Of a stretch of 64,000 nt of DNA, positions 1-8,763 are shown in pieces. Under the pieces are notes generated by a model. The model had not been told where the DNA came from and ran no database searches. It saw nothing but the letters and a program-made list of their open reading frames with translations. The translations under genes were made by a program, and so were the position numbers. This stretch comes from Betaproteobacteria bacterium (lineage in GTDB: Bacteria; Pseudomonadota; Gammaproteobacteria; Burkholderiales; SG8-41): NCBI GenBank assembly GCA_016868035.1, contig VGID01000001.1, positions 128,289 to 192,288 of the forward strand, read 5' to 3'. Each line of letters begins with the position of its first letter. Positions within the stretch are counted from its first letter, which is position 1.

Positions 1-727
1 GCAGCCGGAACGCTTGCAGCAGCGTCTGCTGCACCCGCTGTTCCTGCGCTGCCGGCAGTCCGCACGGGCAGATGTAGCGCGTATCGTCGGAGAAATACTT
101 CGCCTCGTAGTCGTAGAACACGCGCGGCGTCTCGAGCCGGATCAGCGGCAGCGGCTCCCCGCCCAGGATGGCCCCGGTCAACTCGATGCCCTCGATGAAG
201 CGCTCCGCGATCACCGTCGCGTCGTATCGCCGCGCAAGCTCGTGCGCGGGGGCAAGCTCGTCGGCCGAGGTCACCTTGCTCATGCCGATGCTCGATCCCT
301 CGCACGCCGGTTTCACCATCAGCGGCAGGCCGACCCGTGACGCGACCCCGGCGTAATCGCCGCCCGCACCCAGCAGCTCGTAGGGCGGCGTCGGTATGCC
401 CGCCGCGTGCCACAGCAGCTTGGTGCGCCACTTGTCCATCGCGAGGGCGCTCGCCATCACGCCGCTCCCGGTATAGGGAATTCCCAGGTACTCGAGCGCG
501 CCCTGCACCGTGCCATCCTCTCCGAAACGCCCGTGCAACGCGATGAATACGCGGTCGAACTTCTGCGCGGCGAGCGCCTCGAGCCGCTGCTCGCGCGGAT
601 CGAACGCATGCGCGTCCACGCCCTTCTTCTTCAGGGCGGCGAGTACCATCGTGCCGCTCTTGAGGGAGATTTCCCTCTCGGCCGATTTGCCGCCCATCAA
701 AACTGCCACTTTCCCGAGCCGGTTCAC
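1..727 (-). CDS. ddl: D-alanine--D-alanine ligase, 5' part (runs off the window)
   Basis: ATP-grasp enzyme that joins two D-Ala for the peptidoglycan stem peptide in the cytoplasm. About 242 codons are present; the C-terminal part lies beyond base 1. Visible are the N-terminal [19 protein letters not shown], the [12 protein letters not shown] segment and the [14 protein letters not shown] region typical of Ddl. I chose the GTG at 725-727, preceded by GGAGAAGAG, because it adds the conserved VAVL strand that the ATG ten codons later would lose. It is the last dcw gene in the window, downstream of murB. Its 5' end is duplicated upstream (see repeat). Confidence 0.95.
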   Translation of the reverse strand, partial: MNRLGKVAVLMGGKSAEREISLKSGTMVLAALKKKGVDAHAFDPREQRLEALAAQKFDRVFIALHGRFGEDGTVQGALEYLGIPYTGSGVMASALAMDKWRTKLLWHAAGIPTPPYELLGAGGDYAGVASRVGLPLMVKPACEGSSIGMSKVTSADELAPAHELARRYDATVIAERFIEGIELTGAILGGEPLPLIRLETPRVFYDYEAKYFSDDTRYICPCGLPAAQEQRVQQTLLQAFRL

Positions 728-878
728 TCACTCTTCTCCGTGCCAACGGCTCACTTGGGCGGCAACGTGCGCCTCCAGGGTCGCATCCCCGCAAACGGGG
801 CCCCTGCTCCGCCCTCCAGCGCCCCCGCCCATCAAAACTGCCACTTTCCCGAGCCGGTTCACTCACTCTTCTCCGTCC
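692..878. repeat. Direct duplication of the ddl start region, period 135 bp
   Basis: About 50 bp spanning the ddl ribosome-binding site, GTG start and first codons (about 692-741) recur almost unchanged at about 827-878. The spacer carries a GC-rich hairpin, TCGCATCCCC-N6-GGGGCCCCTGCTCC. The period is 45 codons, so the second copy is in the same reading frame as ddl. Confidence 0.9.
728..862 (-). CDS. Possible 44-codon leader ORF abutting ddl
   Basis: The upstream copy of the duplicated ddl start reads from a GTG (860-862) as [17 protein letters not shown] and on to WHGEE, then stops at a TGA that directly precedes the ddl GTG. It retains the same upstream GGAG-containing context as ddl only in part. 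Translation could deliver ribosomes to ddl by coupling; this is inference and no product function is claimed. It could equally be an untranslated by-product of the duplication. Confidence 0.3.
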   Translation of the reverse strand: MNRLGKVAVLMGGGAGGRSRGPVCGDATLEAHVAAQVSRWHGEE

Positions 879-882
879 CTGC

Positions 883-945
883 TGGTCACCATTCACCGTT
901 CACTGGTCACCATTCACCGTTCACTGCTCACCGATCACCGGTCAC
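883..945. repeat. Heptamer tandem tract between murB and ddl
   Basis: Degenerate 7-bp units of the type GGTCACC/ATTCACC/GTTCACT run for about 60 bp and end at the murB stop codon. The gap 728-941 contains only this tract and the ddl 5' duplication. Confidence 0.8.
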
Positions 946-1910
946 GTCTCTCCAACGATCCGCACTTCGCGCTCGAGCGCGATGCCGAACTTCTCCCGCA
1001 CCGCGTTCTCCGCAAGCTCGATCAGCGCCTCGATATCGGCGGCGCGCGCGCTGCCGAGGTTCACCACGAAGTTGGCGTGCTTCCCGGAAATCTGCGCGCC
1101 GCCGATGGTGCGGCCCTTCAGCCCGCATGCTTCGATCAGGCGCGCCGCGTAGTCGCGCTGGGGGTTGCGGAACACCGAGCCGGCATTCGGCTGGTTGAGC
1201 GGTTGCGTAGCAATGCGGCGCCGGAGCAGCTCCTTGATCTTGCGCCGCGACTCCTCGGCATCACCGGCACGCAGGCGGAAGTACGCGGCGACGAACCATT
1301 CTTCCGAGGGATGAATACCTTCCGCCTTCTTCCTTCCGCCTTCTTCCTTCAGCATGACGTGCCGGTAGGCGATCTCGTAGTCAGCGGGCGTGCGCGTGTG
1401 CAATGCCCCGCTGCGGTCCACGGTCTCGGCCCGCGCCACGATGTCCCACGCCTCGCCGCCGAAGCAGCCGGCATTCATCGCGAGCGCCCCGCCGACCGTG
1501 CCCGGGATGCCCGCCAGGAACTCCGCTCCGGCAAGGCCGTGCAACGCGGCAAACCGCGCCACTCTCGGGCTCGCCACGCCAGTCTCGGCGTAGATCTCGC
1601 CCTCGCTTGCGCCCGCGCCCGCGCCCCCGAGCCGCATCGCGCCGAGCGCGGGGTGCGTGAAAATCACCGTCCCTCGAAGGCCCCCGTCGCGCACCAGCAG
1701 GTTGCTGCCCAGGCCCACCATGTGCACGGGCTCGCCCGCCGGAACCCCGCGCAGGAACTCGCGCAGGTCCGCGAGGTCCGCGGGGGAATAGGCGCGCTCC
1801 GCGGTCCCGCCGGCACGCCAGCTGGTGTGCCGCGCCATCGGCTCATGGAGCCGCAATTCACCTCTCAGCGCGTCTCCGGGCTTTCGCGTCTGCTTAACCA
1901 TCGCTACCAT
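942..1910 (-). CDS. murB: UDP-N-acetylenolpyruvoylglucosamine reductase MurB
   Basis: FAD enzyme that reduces UDP-GlcNAc-enolpyruvate to UDP-MurNAc with NADPH, the second committed step of peptidoglycan precursor synthesis. The FAD-domain signatures GLGSNLLVRDGG, GIPGTVGGALAMNAGCFGG and the C-terminal NAGSVFRNP are visible. The ORF-track start (1988) lies in repeat sequence; I prefer ATG 1910 (or 1901) just before VKQTRKPGDAL, giving about 322 aa. A segment EEGGRKKAEGIHPSEE is coded by an in-frame repeat (about 1307-1352, units of CTTCCGCCTTCTTC) that I would not expect in the family. It lies between murC and ddl on the same strand. Confidence 0.94.
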   Translation of the reverse strand: MVAMVKQTRKPGDALRGELRLHEPMARHTSWRAGGTAERAYSPADLADLREFLRGVPAGEPVHMVGLGSNLLVRDGGLRGTVIFTHPALGAMRLGGAGAGASEGEIYAETGVASPRVARFAALHGLAGAEFLAGIPGTVGGALAMNAGCFGGEAWDIVARAETVDRSGALHTRTPADYEIAYRHVMLKEEGGRKKAEGIHPSEEWFVAAYFRLRAGDAEESRRKIKELLRRRIATQPLNQPNAGSVFRNPQRDYAARLIEACGLKGRTIGGAQISGKHANFVVNLGSARAADIEALIELAENAVREKFGIALEREVRIVGET

Positions 1911-1984
1911 CACCCGCAAGGGCGGAGGGATGAAGGCGGAGGGATGTCCTCTCCGCGCGTGGTCTCTGAGAAGCCGGCTCGCTC

Positions 1985-3436
1985 TCATCCCTCATTCCCC
2001 GCCTCTCGTCTCTCGTCTCTCGTCTCTCGCTCGGCTCCCTTCTTCCCCGCGAGCATGGGCGGCACGCCGCCAATCGTGCCCGCGCCCATCGTCAACACCA
2101 CGTCGCCATCGCGCGCGAGCTCGAGGATCGCGTCGCGAACTTCGCCGGCCGACTCCACGAACACCGGCTCCACCCGGCCCTGCACCCGCACCGCCCGGGC
2201 GAGCGCGCGCCCGTCCGCCGCGACGATCGGCCCCTCGCCCGCCGGATACACCTCCGTGAGCACCAGTGCGTCCGCGGTGGAGAGCACTTTCACGAAATCC
2301 TCGAAGCAGTCGCGCGTGCGCGTATAGCGGTGCGGCTGGAACGCCAGCAGCACCCTGCGGCCGGGGAAGGCGCCGCGCGCCGCGGCAAGCGTTGCCGCCA
2401 TTTCCGCGGGGTGGTGTCCGTAGTCGTCCACCAGCGTGAAGGTGCCGCCCGCGGGCAGCCGCACCTCGCCGTAGTGCTGGAAACGGCGGCCCACGCCCTT
2501 GAACTCCGCGAGCGCCTTGACGATCCGCTCGTCCGTCGCGCCGAGCTCGGCCGCCACCGCAATCGCCGCCAGCGCGTTCTGCACGTTGTGCGTGCCGGGC
2601 AGGTTCAGGGTGACCTCGAGATCGGCCCCGGGCGCCCTGCCGTTGGGCTTGCGCTCGACACGGAATTTCATCTGCGGCCCGTTCGCCCGGACGTCGAACG
2701 CTCGCACCTGCGCATCGGCCGAAAGCCCGTAGCCGGTGATCGGCTTGGTGAGGCTCGGCATGATCGCGCGCACGCTCGGGTCGTCCACGCACAGCACCGC
2801 CATGCCGTAGAAAGGCAGCCGCTGCACGAAGTCCACGAACGCCTGGCGCAGCCTGTCCAGCGAATGATCGTAGGTCTCCATGTGGTCGGCGTCGATGTTC
2901 GTCACTACCGCCAGCGTGGGCTGCAGGTACAGGAACGAGGCATCGGACTCGTCGGCCTCGACCACGATGAATTCGCCGGCACCGAGCTTCGCGTGCGAGC
3001 CCGCCGCCTCCAGCCTCCCCCCGATCACGAACGTCGGGTCCATGCCCGCTTCGGCGAGTACGCTCGCGATGAGGCTCGTCGTGGTGGTCTTGCCGTGCGT
3101 GCCCGCCACCGCGATGCCCTGCTTGAGCCGCATGAGCTCGGCGAGCATCAGCGCGCGCGGAACGACCGGTATCTTTCGCGCGCGCGCGGCGACGACCTCC
3201 GGGTTGTCCTCTTTCACAGCGCTCGATACGACGACCGCATCTGCGCCGGCAACGTGTCCGGCTGCGTGCCCCGTGTAGATCCGCGCGCCGCACGACTTCA
3301 GGCGCCCGGTGACGGGGCTCTCCGCGAGGTCCGATCCGCTCACGTGATAACCGAGGTTCACCAGCACCTCGGCGATTCCGCTCATTCCCGCGCCGCCTAT
3401 GCCCACGAAGTGCACGTGTTTGACCTTGTGCCTCAT
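1985..3436 (-). CDS. murC: UDP-N-acetylmuramate--L-alanine ligase MurC
   Basis: Cytoplasmic Mur ligase adding L-Ala to UDP-MurNAc with ATP. The start [20 protein letters not shown] gives the N-terminal nucleotide-fold motif, followed by the P-loop [11 protein letters not shown], the [11 protein letters not shown] segment and VDDYGHHP near the C-terminal domain. The ORF-track start 66 bp upstream is rejected; ATG 3434-3436 has a GGGG just upstream. The protein is 483 aa and ends with a tail [15 protein letters not shown] coded by the heptamer tract GAGAGAC (about 2001-2031), probably an acquired extension. The 5' end is duplicated twice in tandem upstream. Confidence 0.96.
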   Translation of the reverse strand: MRHKVKHVHFVGIGGAGMSGIAEVLVNLGYHVSGSDLAESPVTGRLKSCGARIYTGHAAGHVAGADAVVVSSAVKEDNPEVVAARARKIPVVPRALMLAELMRLKQGIAVAGTHGKTTTTSLIASVLAEAGMDPTFVIGGRLEAAGSHAKLGAGEFIVVEADESDASFLYLQPTLAVVTNIDADHMETYDHSLDRLRQAFVDFVQRLPFYGMAVLCVDDPSVRAIMPSLTKPITGYGLSADAQVRAFDVRANGPQMKFRVERKPNGRAPGADLEVTLNLPGTHNVQNALAAIAVAAELGATDERIVKALAEFKGVGRRFQHYGEVRLPAGGTFTLVDDYGHHPAEMAATLAAARGAFPGRRVLLAFQPHRYTRTRDCFEDFVKVLSTADALVLTEVYPAGEGPIVAADGRALARAVRVQGRVEPVFVESAGEVRDAILELARDGDVVLTMGAGTIGGVPPMLAGKKGAERETRDERREAGNEG

Positions 3437-3591
3437 TACCCCTGGCCGCGACCCTTGCGCGCAGCGCAACCGGCGGCCGGCGCCACTCGCGGCCGCTCGC
3501 ATCCCCTCGCCACCGCGAGGGGCCCCTGCTCCCTGCTCGTGTACGCCCCGCCTATGCCCACGAAGTGCACGTGTTTGACCTTGTGCCTCAT
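3436..3591 (-). CDS. murC leader ORF, proximal copy (51 aa)
   Basis: It starts with [16 protein letters not shown], identical to MurC, then diverges after the repeat junction into an Arg/Ala/Gly-rich sequence ending RKGRGQG. Its TAA overlaps the murC ATG by one base (TAATG), a layout suited to translational coupling. It was created by the 155-bp duplication. Whether it is translated is unknown, and no function is claimed. Confidence 0.35.
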   Translation of the reverse strand: MRHKVKHVHFVGIGGAYTSREQGPLAVARGCERPRVAPAAGCAARKGRGQG

Positions 3592-3746
3592 TACCCCTGG
3601 CCGCGACCCTTGCGCGCAGCGCAACCGGCGGCCGGCGCCACTCGCGGCCGCTCGCATCCCCTCGCCACCGCGAGGGGCCCCTGCTCCCTGCTCGTGTACG
3701 CCCCGCCTATGCCCACGAAGTGCACGTGTTTGACCTTGTGCCTCAT
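3591..3746 (-). CDS. murC leader ORF, distal copy (51 aa)
   Basis: Second duplicate of the murC start, identical in sequence to the proximal leader ORF and ending with the same TAATG overlap onto the next copy. Together they place three in-series start sites ahead of the MurC body. Confidence 0.35.
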   Translation of the reverse strand: MRHKVKHVHFVGIGGAYTSREQGPLAVARGCERPRVAPAAGCAARKGRGQG

Positions 3747-3846
3747 TACCCCTGGCCGCGACCCTTGCGCGCAGCGCAACCGGCGGCCGGCGCCACTCGC
3801 GGCCGCTCGTCTCTCGTCTCTCGTTTCTCGCCTCTCGTTTTCATGC

Positions 3847-4923
3847 TCATGCTGCTTCCGCCAGCTCCATGCAGATCTGTGCCACCGTTTGCGTGGCGTC
3901 GGGTCGGCCCGCCTCGCGGGCGGCTCTCGCCATCGCCAGCAGCCGCTCGCGCGTGAGCCCGGCCAGCACCTCCGCGAGACGCTCCGGGGTCAGGTCGCGC
4001 TGCGGCAGCAACAGAGCCGCTCCGCGATCGGCGAGGTAACCTGCGTTTGTCGTCTGGTGATCGTCCACCGCGTGCGGGTACGGCACCAGCACCGAGGCCA
4101 CGCCCGCGGCGGCCAGCTCCGCGATGGTCGAAGCGCCGGCCCGGCAGATGATGCAGTCGGCCTCGGCATACCGGGCCGCCATGTCGTCGATGAATGCGAC
4201 GACTTCGGCGGCGACGCCGCTGCTGCGGTAGCCCTGCCGCACCGTCTCGTGATGCGCCGCGCCGGCCTGATGCAGGACGTGCGGGCGCTCGGGCTCCGGC
4301 ATCCGCGCGAGCGCCAGCGGCATCACGGTATTGAGCGCCCGTGCCCCCTGGCTGCCGCCGATCACGAGCAGCCTGAGCCGGCCGCTGCGTCCCCCTAGGC
4401 GTGCATCCGGAGGCGCGAGCCGAGCGATCTCCTCGCGCACCGGATTTCCGGTGACGATGACCGCGGTCGCCTTCCCGAACGCCCCCGGGAATGCGGCAAG
4501 CACGCGGTCGGCGAGCTTCGCGAGCACGCGGTTGGCGAGCCCCGCGACCGAGTTCTGCTCGTGGATCGCGAGCGGACGGTTGAGGAAGGAAGCCATCATT
4601 CCGCCGGGGAAGGACACGTAGCCGCCCATGCCCAGAACGACGTCCGGGCGGTGCGCGAATATCGCCTTCGCGCTTTGCCAGAAAGCGATCAGCAGCTCGA
4701 GCGGCAACAGCGCGTAGCGCAGCGGCCCGCGCCCGCGCACGCCGGATGCGCGAATCCACGCCATGTCGTAGCCCCGCGGCGCGACGACGCTGGCCTCCAT
4801 GCCCTTGCGGCTGCCGAGCCACACCACTCTCCAGCCCCGGGCGCGGAGATATTCCGCGACCGCCAGCGCGGGGAAGATATGGCCCCCGGTGCCCCCGGCC
4901 ATGATCATGATCGTCCGGCTCAT
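3847..4923 (-). CDS. murG: UDP-GlcNAc:undecaprenyl-PP-MurNAc-pentapeptide GlcNAc transferase MurG
   Basis: GT-B glycosyltransferase at the inner face of the membrane that converts lipid I to lipid II. It begins [20 protein letters not shown] (the GGTGGH loop binds the lipid diphosphate) and has [23 protein letters not shown] and the donor-binding [15 protein letters not shown]. It is 358 aa, normal for MurG. ATG 4921-4923 overlaps the ftsW stop by ATGA, a typical coupled junction. The 783-aa ORF in the track is this gene preceded by an out-of-frame shadow of ftsW. Confidence 0.97.
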   Translation of the reverse strand: MSRTIMIMAGGTGGHIFPALAVAEYLRARGWRVVWLGSRKGMEASVVAPRGYDMAWIRASGVRGRGPLRYALLPLELLIAFWQSAKAIFAHRPDVVLGMGGYVSFPGGMMASFLNRPLAIHEQNSVAGLANRVLAKLADRVLAAFPGAFGKATAVIVTGNPVREEIARLAPPDARLGGRSGRLRLLVIGGSQGARALNTVMPLALARMPEPERPHVLHQAGAAHHETVRQGYRSSGVAAEVVAFIDDMAARYAEADCIICRAGASTIAELAAAGVASVLVPYPHAVDDHQTTNAGYLADRGAALLLPQRDLTPERLAEVLAGLTRERLLAMARAAREAGRPDATQTVAQICMELAEAA

Positions 4924-6080
4924 ACGGTGAAGCCTCTCATCAGCTGCCGGTTTTCCCAGTCCACTCTCAGCAGCACGCCGATCGCGCAGCACGTTGCGAC
5001 GAGCGCGCTGCCCCCGAAGGAGAGCAGCGGCAGGGTGAGCCCCTTGGTGGGCAGCACCCCCATGTTGACGCCGATGTTGATGATTGCCTGCACGCCGATC
5101 CACAACCCGATACCCTGGGCGACCAGCGCGGGGTAATAGCGCTCGAGCGCGGCGGCGCGCCGCCCGATCGCGAACGCACGCATCACGACCCAGCAGAACG
5201 CGAGCACGATCGCCGCGACCCCGGCGAAACCGAGCTCCTCGGCAATCACGGCCAGCAGGAAGTCGGTGTGCGCCTCCGGCAGGTAGAACAGCTTCTCCAC
5301 GCTCGCGCCCAGACCGACGCCGAACCACTCCCCGCGCCCGAACGCGATCAGCGCATGGGAGAGCTGGTAGCCCTTGCCGTACGGATCGGCCCACGGATCC
5401 ATGAATCCGATCACGCGCTGCAGGCGATAGGGGGAAGCGAGGATCAGCCCGGCGAAGCCCGCGAGCATCAGCCCGAACAGCCCCGCGAACAGCTTCCAGT
5501 TCATGCCGCCCAGGAACAGGATGCCCATGGCGATCACGCTGATCACGACGAACGCGCCGAAATCCGGCTCGCGCAGCAGCAGCCAGCTCACGATCATCAT
5601 CACCACGAACAGCGGGAGGAAGCCCTTGCGCAGGCTGTCCATGTGCCCGGCCTTGCGCACCGTGTAGTCGGCGGCGTAGAGCACGACGAACAGCTTCATC
5701 AGCTCGGAGGGCTGCAGGTTCACGAAACGAAGCGAGATCCAGCGCTGGCTGCCGTTCACTTCGCGCCCGATGCCCGGAATGAGAACGAGGATCAGCAGCA
5801 CGATCCCGAGCATGAACAGAAACGGCGCGGCGCGCTGCCACAGGCGCAGCGGGATCTGGAAAGCGATCAGCGCGGCGATCACGGCGATCGCCAGGTAGAG
5901 CCCGTGGCGCGCGAGGTAGAACGCCGGCTGGTGGCCCGTGGAGCGGCTGCCCTCGGCGATCGCGATCGAGGCCGAATACACCATGACCAGGCCGAGCCCG
6001 AGCAGCAGCACGGTCGTCCACACCAGGCTCTGGTCGTAGTCGGCGATCGGCGCGCGCGCTTTGACGTCGGTGTAGAACAT
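4920..6080 (-). CDS. ftsW: Lipid II polymerase / cell division protein FtsW
   Basis: SEDS-family polytopic membrane glycosyltransferase that polymerises lipid II at the septum together with FtsI. Multiple hydrophobic helices are evident. [21 protein letters not shown] and the C-terminal [26 protein letters not shown] region match FtsW. I start at ATG 6078-6080 ([17 protein letters not shown]), two bases after the murD stop, giving 386 aa; the longer track start is out of keeping with the family. Confidence 0.96.
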   Translation of the reverse strand: MFYTDVKARAPIADYDQSLVWTTVLLLGLGLVMVYSASIAIAEGSRSTGHQPAFYLARHGLYLAIAVIAALIAFQIPLRLWQRAAPFLFMLGIVLLILVLIPGIGREVNGSQRWISLRFVNLQPSELMKLFVVLYAADYTVRKAGHMDSLRKGFLPLFVVMMIVSWLLLREPDFGAFVVISVIAMGILFLGGMNWKLFAGLFGLMLAGFAGLILASPYRLQRVIGFMDPWADPYGKGYQLSHALIAFGRGEWFGVGLGASVEKLFYLPEAHTDFLLAVIAEELGFAGVAAIVLAFCWVVMRAFAIGRRAAALERYYPALVAQGIGLWIGVQAIINIGVNMGVLPTKGLTLPLLSFGGSALVATCCAIGVLLRVDWENRQLMRGFTV

Positions 6081-6082
6081 GC

Positions 6083-7483
6083 TCAGCCTCGCCCCGTCCC
6101 GAGACGCCGCACCGCCGCGACGAAGGCCTTGCCGCGCTCGACGTAATTGCGGAACATGTCGTAGCTCGCGCACGCCGGGGAGAGCAGCACCGCGTCACCC
6201 GGCCGCGACGCGCGATACGCCGCTTCCACCGCCGCCCGCATGTCGCCGGCCCGCTCGAGCGGAATGCCCGTTCCGGCGAGCGCGCGCTCGATGCGCCCCG
6301 CGTCGCGCCCCATCAGCACCACCGCGCGCGCATGCTCGCTCGCGACGGGCGCGAGCGGCGCGAAATCCTGTCCCTTGCCGTCGCCCCCGGCGATCAGCAC
6401 CACCGGCCGGCCCATCCCCGAGAGCGCGGCCACCGTCGCGCCGACGTTGGTCCCCTTGGAGTCGTCGAAGAAGGCGACGCCGGCGATCTCCGCCACCTTT
6501 TGCATGCGGTGCGGCAGCCCCTCGAACGCGCGCAGCGCCTGCGCCGCCGCTCCATCGGGCGCGCCGGCTGCGTGCGCAAGGGCATGCGCGGCGAGCGCGT
6601 TCGCCGCGTTGTGCAGGCCCGCGGCGGGCAGCTCGTCCAGCTCCAACAGCCCATGCGTGCCGCGGGCGAGCATGCCCCCGTGGCGGCCGGGCACGATGCC
6701 CCACTCGTCCTCTCCCTGCGGCCGGTCGGTGCCGAAGGTGTATAGGGTGCGGCCGGCGCGGGCCATGTTCATGCTCCAGCGGTCTTCGCGATTCAACACC
6801 TGAATGCCGCTGTCCCCGAACACGCGCGCTTTCGCGGCCGCGTAGTCTGTCATGCTGCTGTACCGGTCGAGATGATCCTCGGTGAGATTGAGCATCGCCG
6901 CCGCCGCCGGCTCCAGGCTCGCGGTGCTCTCGAGCTGGAAGCTGGAGAGCTCCAGCACGAACACCTGCGGGACCGCGGCGCCGTCCTCGATCTGCGCGAG
7001 CGTGTCGAGCACCGGCACGCCGATGTTGCCCGCCACCACCGTGTCGTGGCCGGCGGCGCGAAGTATTGCGCCCGCCATGGCCGTCACCGTGCTCTTGCCG
7101 TTGGAGCCGGTGATCGCGAGCACCTTCGCGGTTCCGAGTTGCGGGTTCGAGGCCCCGAGTCGTTTGAGCCCATGGGCGAAGAGTTCGACGTCGCCTGCCA
7201 CCGGCACGCCGCGCTCGATCGCGCCGGCAACCGGCGCCTGGCGCCGGTCGATGCCGGGGCTGATCGCGATGAGCTCCGCGCCGGCCAGCGTGTCCTCGCC
7301 GAAGGCGCCGGCCGCGACACGCACCTGCGGCAGCTCGCGCGCGAGCGCGGCCGCGTGCGGCGGCTCCGCGCGGGTGTCGGCGACACGCACGTCCGCGCCG
7401 CGGCGCGTGAGCCAGCGCGTCATCGAAAGCCCCGTGTCCCCGAGTCCCAGCACGACTACCTTCCTGCCTTTCAGCGACTCCAT
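6083..7483 (-). CDS. murD: UDP-N-acetylmuramoyl-L-alanine--D-glutamate ligase MurD
   Basis: ATP-dependent Mur ligase adding D-Glu to UDP-MurNAc-L-Ala. The N-terminal [16 protein letters not shown], the P-loop [33 protein letters not shown] and [12 protein letters not shown] are all present. The protein is 466 aa, as expected. It is followed at two bases by ftsW. Upstream it is separated from mraY by about 130 bp of inverted heptamer repeats. Confidence 0.97.
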   Translation of the reverse strand: MESLKGRKVVVLGLGDTGLSMTRWLTRRGADVRVADTRAEPPHAAALARELPQVRVAAGAFGEDTLAGAELIAISPGIDRRQAPVAGAIERGVPVAGDVELFAHGLKRLGASNPQLGTAKVLAITGSNGKSTVTAMAGAILRAAGHDTVVAGNIGVPVLDTLAQIEDGAAVPQVFVLELSSFQLESTASLEPAAAAMLNLTEDHLDRYSSMTDYAAAKARVFGDSGIQVLNREDRWSMNMARAGRTLYTFGTDRPQGEDEWGIVPGRHGGMLARGTHGLLELDELPAAGLHNAANALAAHALAHAAGAPDGAAAQALRAFEGLPHRMQKVAEIAGVAFFDDSKGTNVGATVAALSGMGRPVVLIAGGDGKGQDFAPLAPVASEHARAVVLMGRDAGRIERALAGTGIPLERAGDMRAAVEAAYRASRPGDAVLLSPACASYDMFRNYVERGKAFVAAVRRLGTGRG

Positions 7484-7492
7484 GTCTTTGAT

Positions 7493-7612
7493 ACAGGATT
7501 GAGGATTGCGGATTGAGGATTGAGCGTCCCCACCCCCGCCTCGAACTCAATCCTCAATCCGCAACCCTCATTCCTCAATCCTCGATCCTCGATCCTCGAT
7601 CCTGGGCTCTCA
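7493..7612. repeat. Inverted pair of heptamer tracts between mraY and murD
   Basis: GGATTGA-type heptamers (7493-7525) face CTCAATCC-type heptamers (7545-7605) across a short C-rich spacer. The two arms are complementary, so the transcript could form a long imperfect hairpin inside the dcw operon. Confidence 0.85.
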
Positions 7613-7614
7613 CG

Positions 7615-8700
7615 TCAGCGCAGCTTCAGCGTGGACAAGCCCACGAGCACCAGCATCATCGTGATGATCCAGAAGCGAACGACGACCTGATTTTCCTTCC
7701 AGCCTTTCAGCTCGTAGTGATGATGCAGCGGCGCCATTCGGAAGATGCGCTTTCCAGTGAGCCTGAACGAGATCACCTGCAGCATCACCGAGACCGTTTC
7801 GACGACGAACACGCCGCCCATGATGAAGAGCACGATTTCCTGGCGCACGATGACCGCGATCGTGCCGAGCGCCGCGCCGAGCGCGAGCGCACCGATATCG
7901 CCCATGAACACTTCCGCGGGATAGGCGTTGAACCAGAGAAATGCGAGCCCGGCGCCGGCGATCGCGCCGCAGAACACCGCGAGCTCCCCCGCGCCCGGGA
8001 TGTAGGGAAATCCGAGATAGCGCGCGAACACCACGTTGCCGGCTACGTAGGCGAAGATGCCGAGCGCGCTGCCGATCATCACGATGGGCATGATCGCGAG
8101 CCCGTCGAGCCCGTCGGTCAGGTTCACCGCGTTGCTGGTGCCGACGATGACGAAATAGGTCATGAGGATGAAACCGAAGGCGCCGAGCGGGTAGGCGACC
8201 TGCTTGAAGAACGGGACGATGAATTCCGTCTGCGCCGGCAGGTTCGTGTAGAAGGCGAGGTAGACGGCGGCGGCGATCCCCACCACCGACTGCCAGAAGA
8301 ACTTTGCCCTGGCGGAGAGGCCCTTCGCGTCGCCCACGATCACCTTGCGGTAGTCGTCCACCCAGCCGATGGCGCCGAAGGCGAGCATCACCCACAACAC
8401 GATCCAGACGATGCGGCTCTGGAGGTCCGCCCACAGCAGCACGCTGAGGGTGATCGAGACCAGGATCAGCGCGCCCCCCATGGTGGGCGTGCCCGCCTTG
8501 GCAAGGTGCGTCCGCGGGCCGTCGTCGCGCACCGACTGGCCGATCTTGTACGCGGCGAGCTTGCGGATCAGCGCGGGGCCGATGACGAAGGAGATCACGA
8601 GCGCGGTGAGGCATGCGAGCACCGCGCGCAGCGTGAGGTAACTGAACACGTTGAAGGCGCGGATGTCCTTCGCAAGCCATTGGGTGAGCTCTAGCAGCAT
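7615..8700 (-). CDS. mraY: Phospho-N-acetylmuramoyl-pentapeptide transferase MraY
   Basis: Polytopic membrane enzyme that transfers phospho-MurNAc-pentapeptide to undecaprenyl phosphate, making lipid I. Family motifs include [10 protein letters not shown], the VDDYRKV acidic motif, [13 protein letters not shown] and the C-terminal [15 protein letters not shown]. The length (361 aa) is standard. It lies between murF and murD in the conserved dcw order. Confidence 0.97.
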   Translation of the reverse strand: MLLELTQWLAKDIRAFNVFSYLTLRAVLACLTALVISFVIGPALIRKLAAYKIGQSVRDDGPRTHLAKAGTPTMGGALILVSITLSVLLWADLQSRIVWIVLWVMLAFGAIGWVDDYRKVIVGDAKGLSARAKFFWQSVVGIAAAVYLAFYTNLPAQTEFIVPFFKQVAYPLGAFGFILMTYFVIVGTSNAVNLTDGLDGLAIMPIVMIGSALGIFAYVAGNVVFARYLGFPYIPGAGELAVFCGAIAGAGLAFLWFNAYPAEVFMGDIGALALGAALGTIAVIVRQEIVLFIMGGVFVVETVSVMLQVISFRLTGKRIFRMAPLHHHYELKGWKENQVVVRFWIITMMLVLVGLSTLKLR

Positions 8701-8720
8701 GTGCGCCCTCCGGTCGCAAG

Positions 8721-8761
8721 TTCCGGGTTCGGGGTTCCGGGTTCCGGGCTCCGGGTTCGGC
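8721..8761. repeat. GGTTCCG heptamer tract between murF and mraY
   Basis: About six imperfect copies of GGTTCCG (plus-strand sense) fill the 63-bp gap between the murF stop and the mraY start. Confidence 0.8.
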
Positions 8762-8763
8762 GG

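Larger units (their letters stand above)
3394..3809. repeat. Tandem 155-bp repeat of the murC 5' end (2.7 copies)
   Basis: The sequence containing GCCTATGCCCACGAAGTGCA recurs at offsets of exactly 155 bp (3395, 3550, 3705 for GCCTAT). Each unit holds the first 16 codons of murC, its start codon and upstream GGGG, and a GC-rich hairpin CGCATCCCC-loop-GGGGCCCCTGCTCC. The third copy ends where a TCTCGTC heptamer tract begins at about 3810. Confidence 0.95.

Noticed and set aside
3847-6198. 783-aa fused ORF covering ftsW and murG
   Set aside because: The first half is an out-of-frame reading of ftsW; the real murG start overlaps the ftsW stop.
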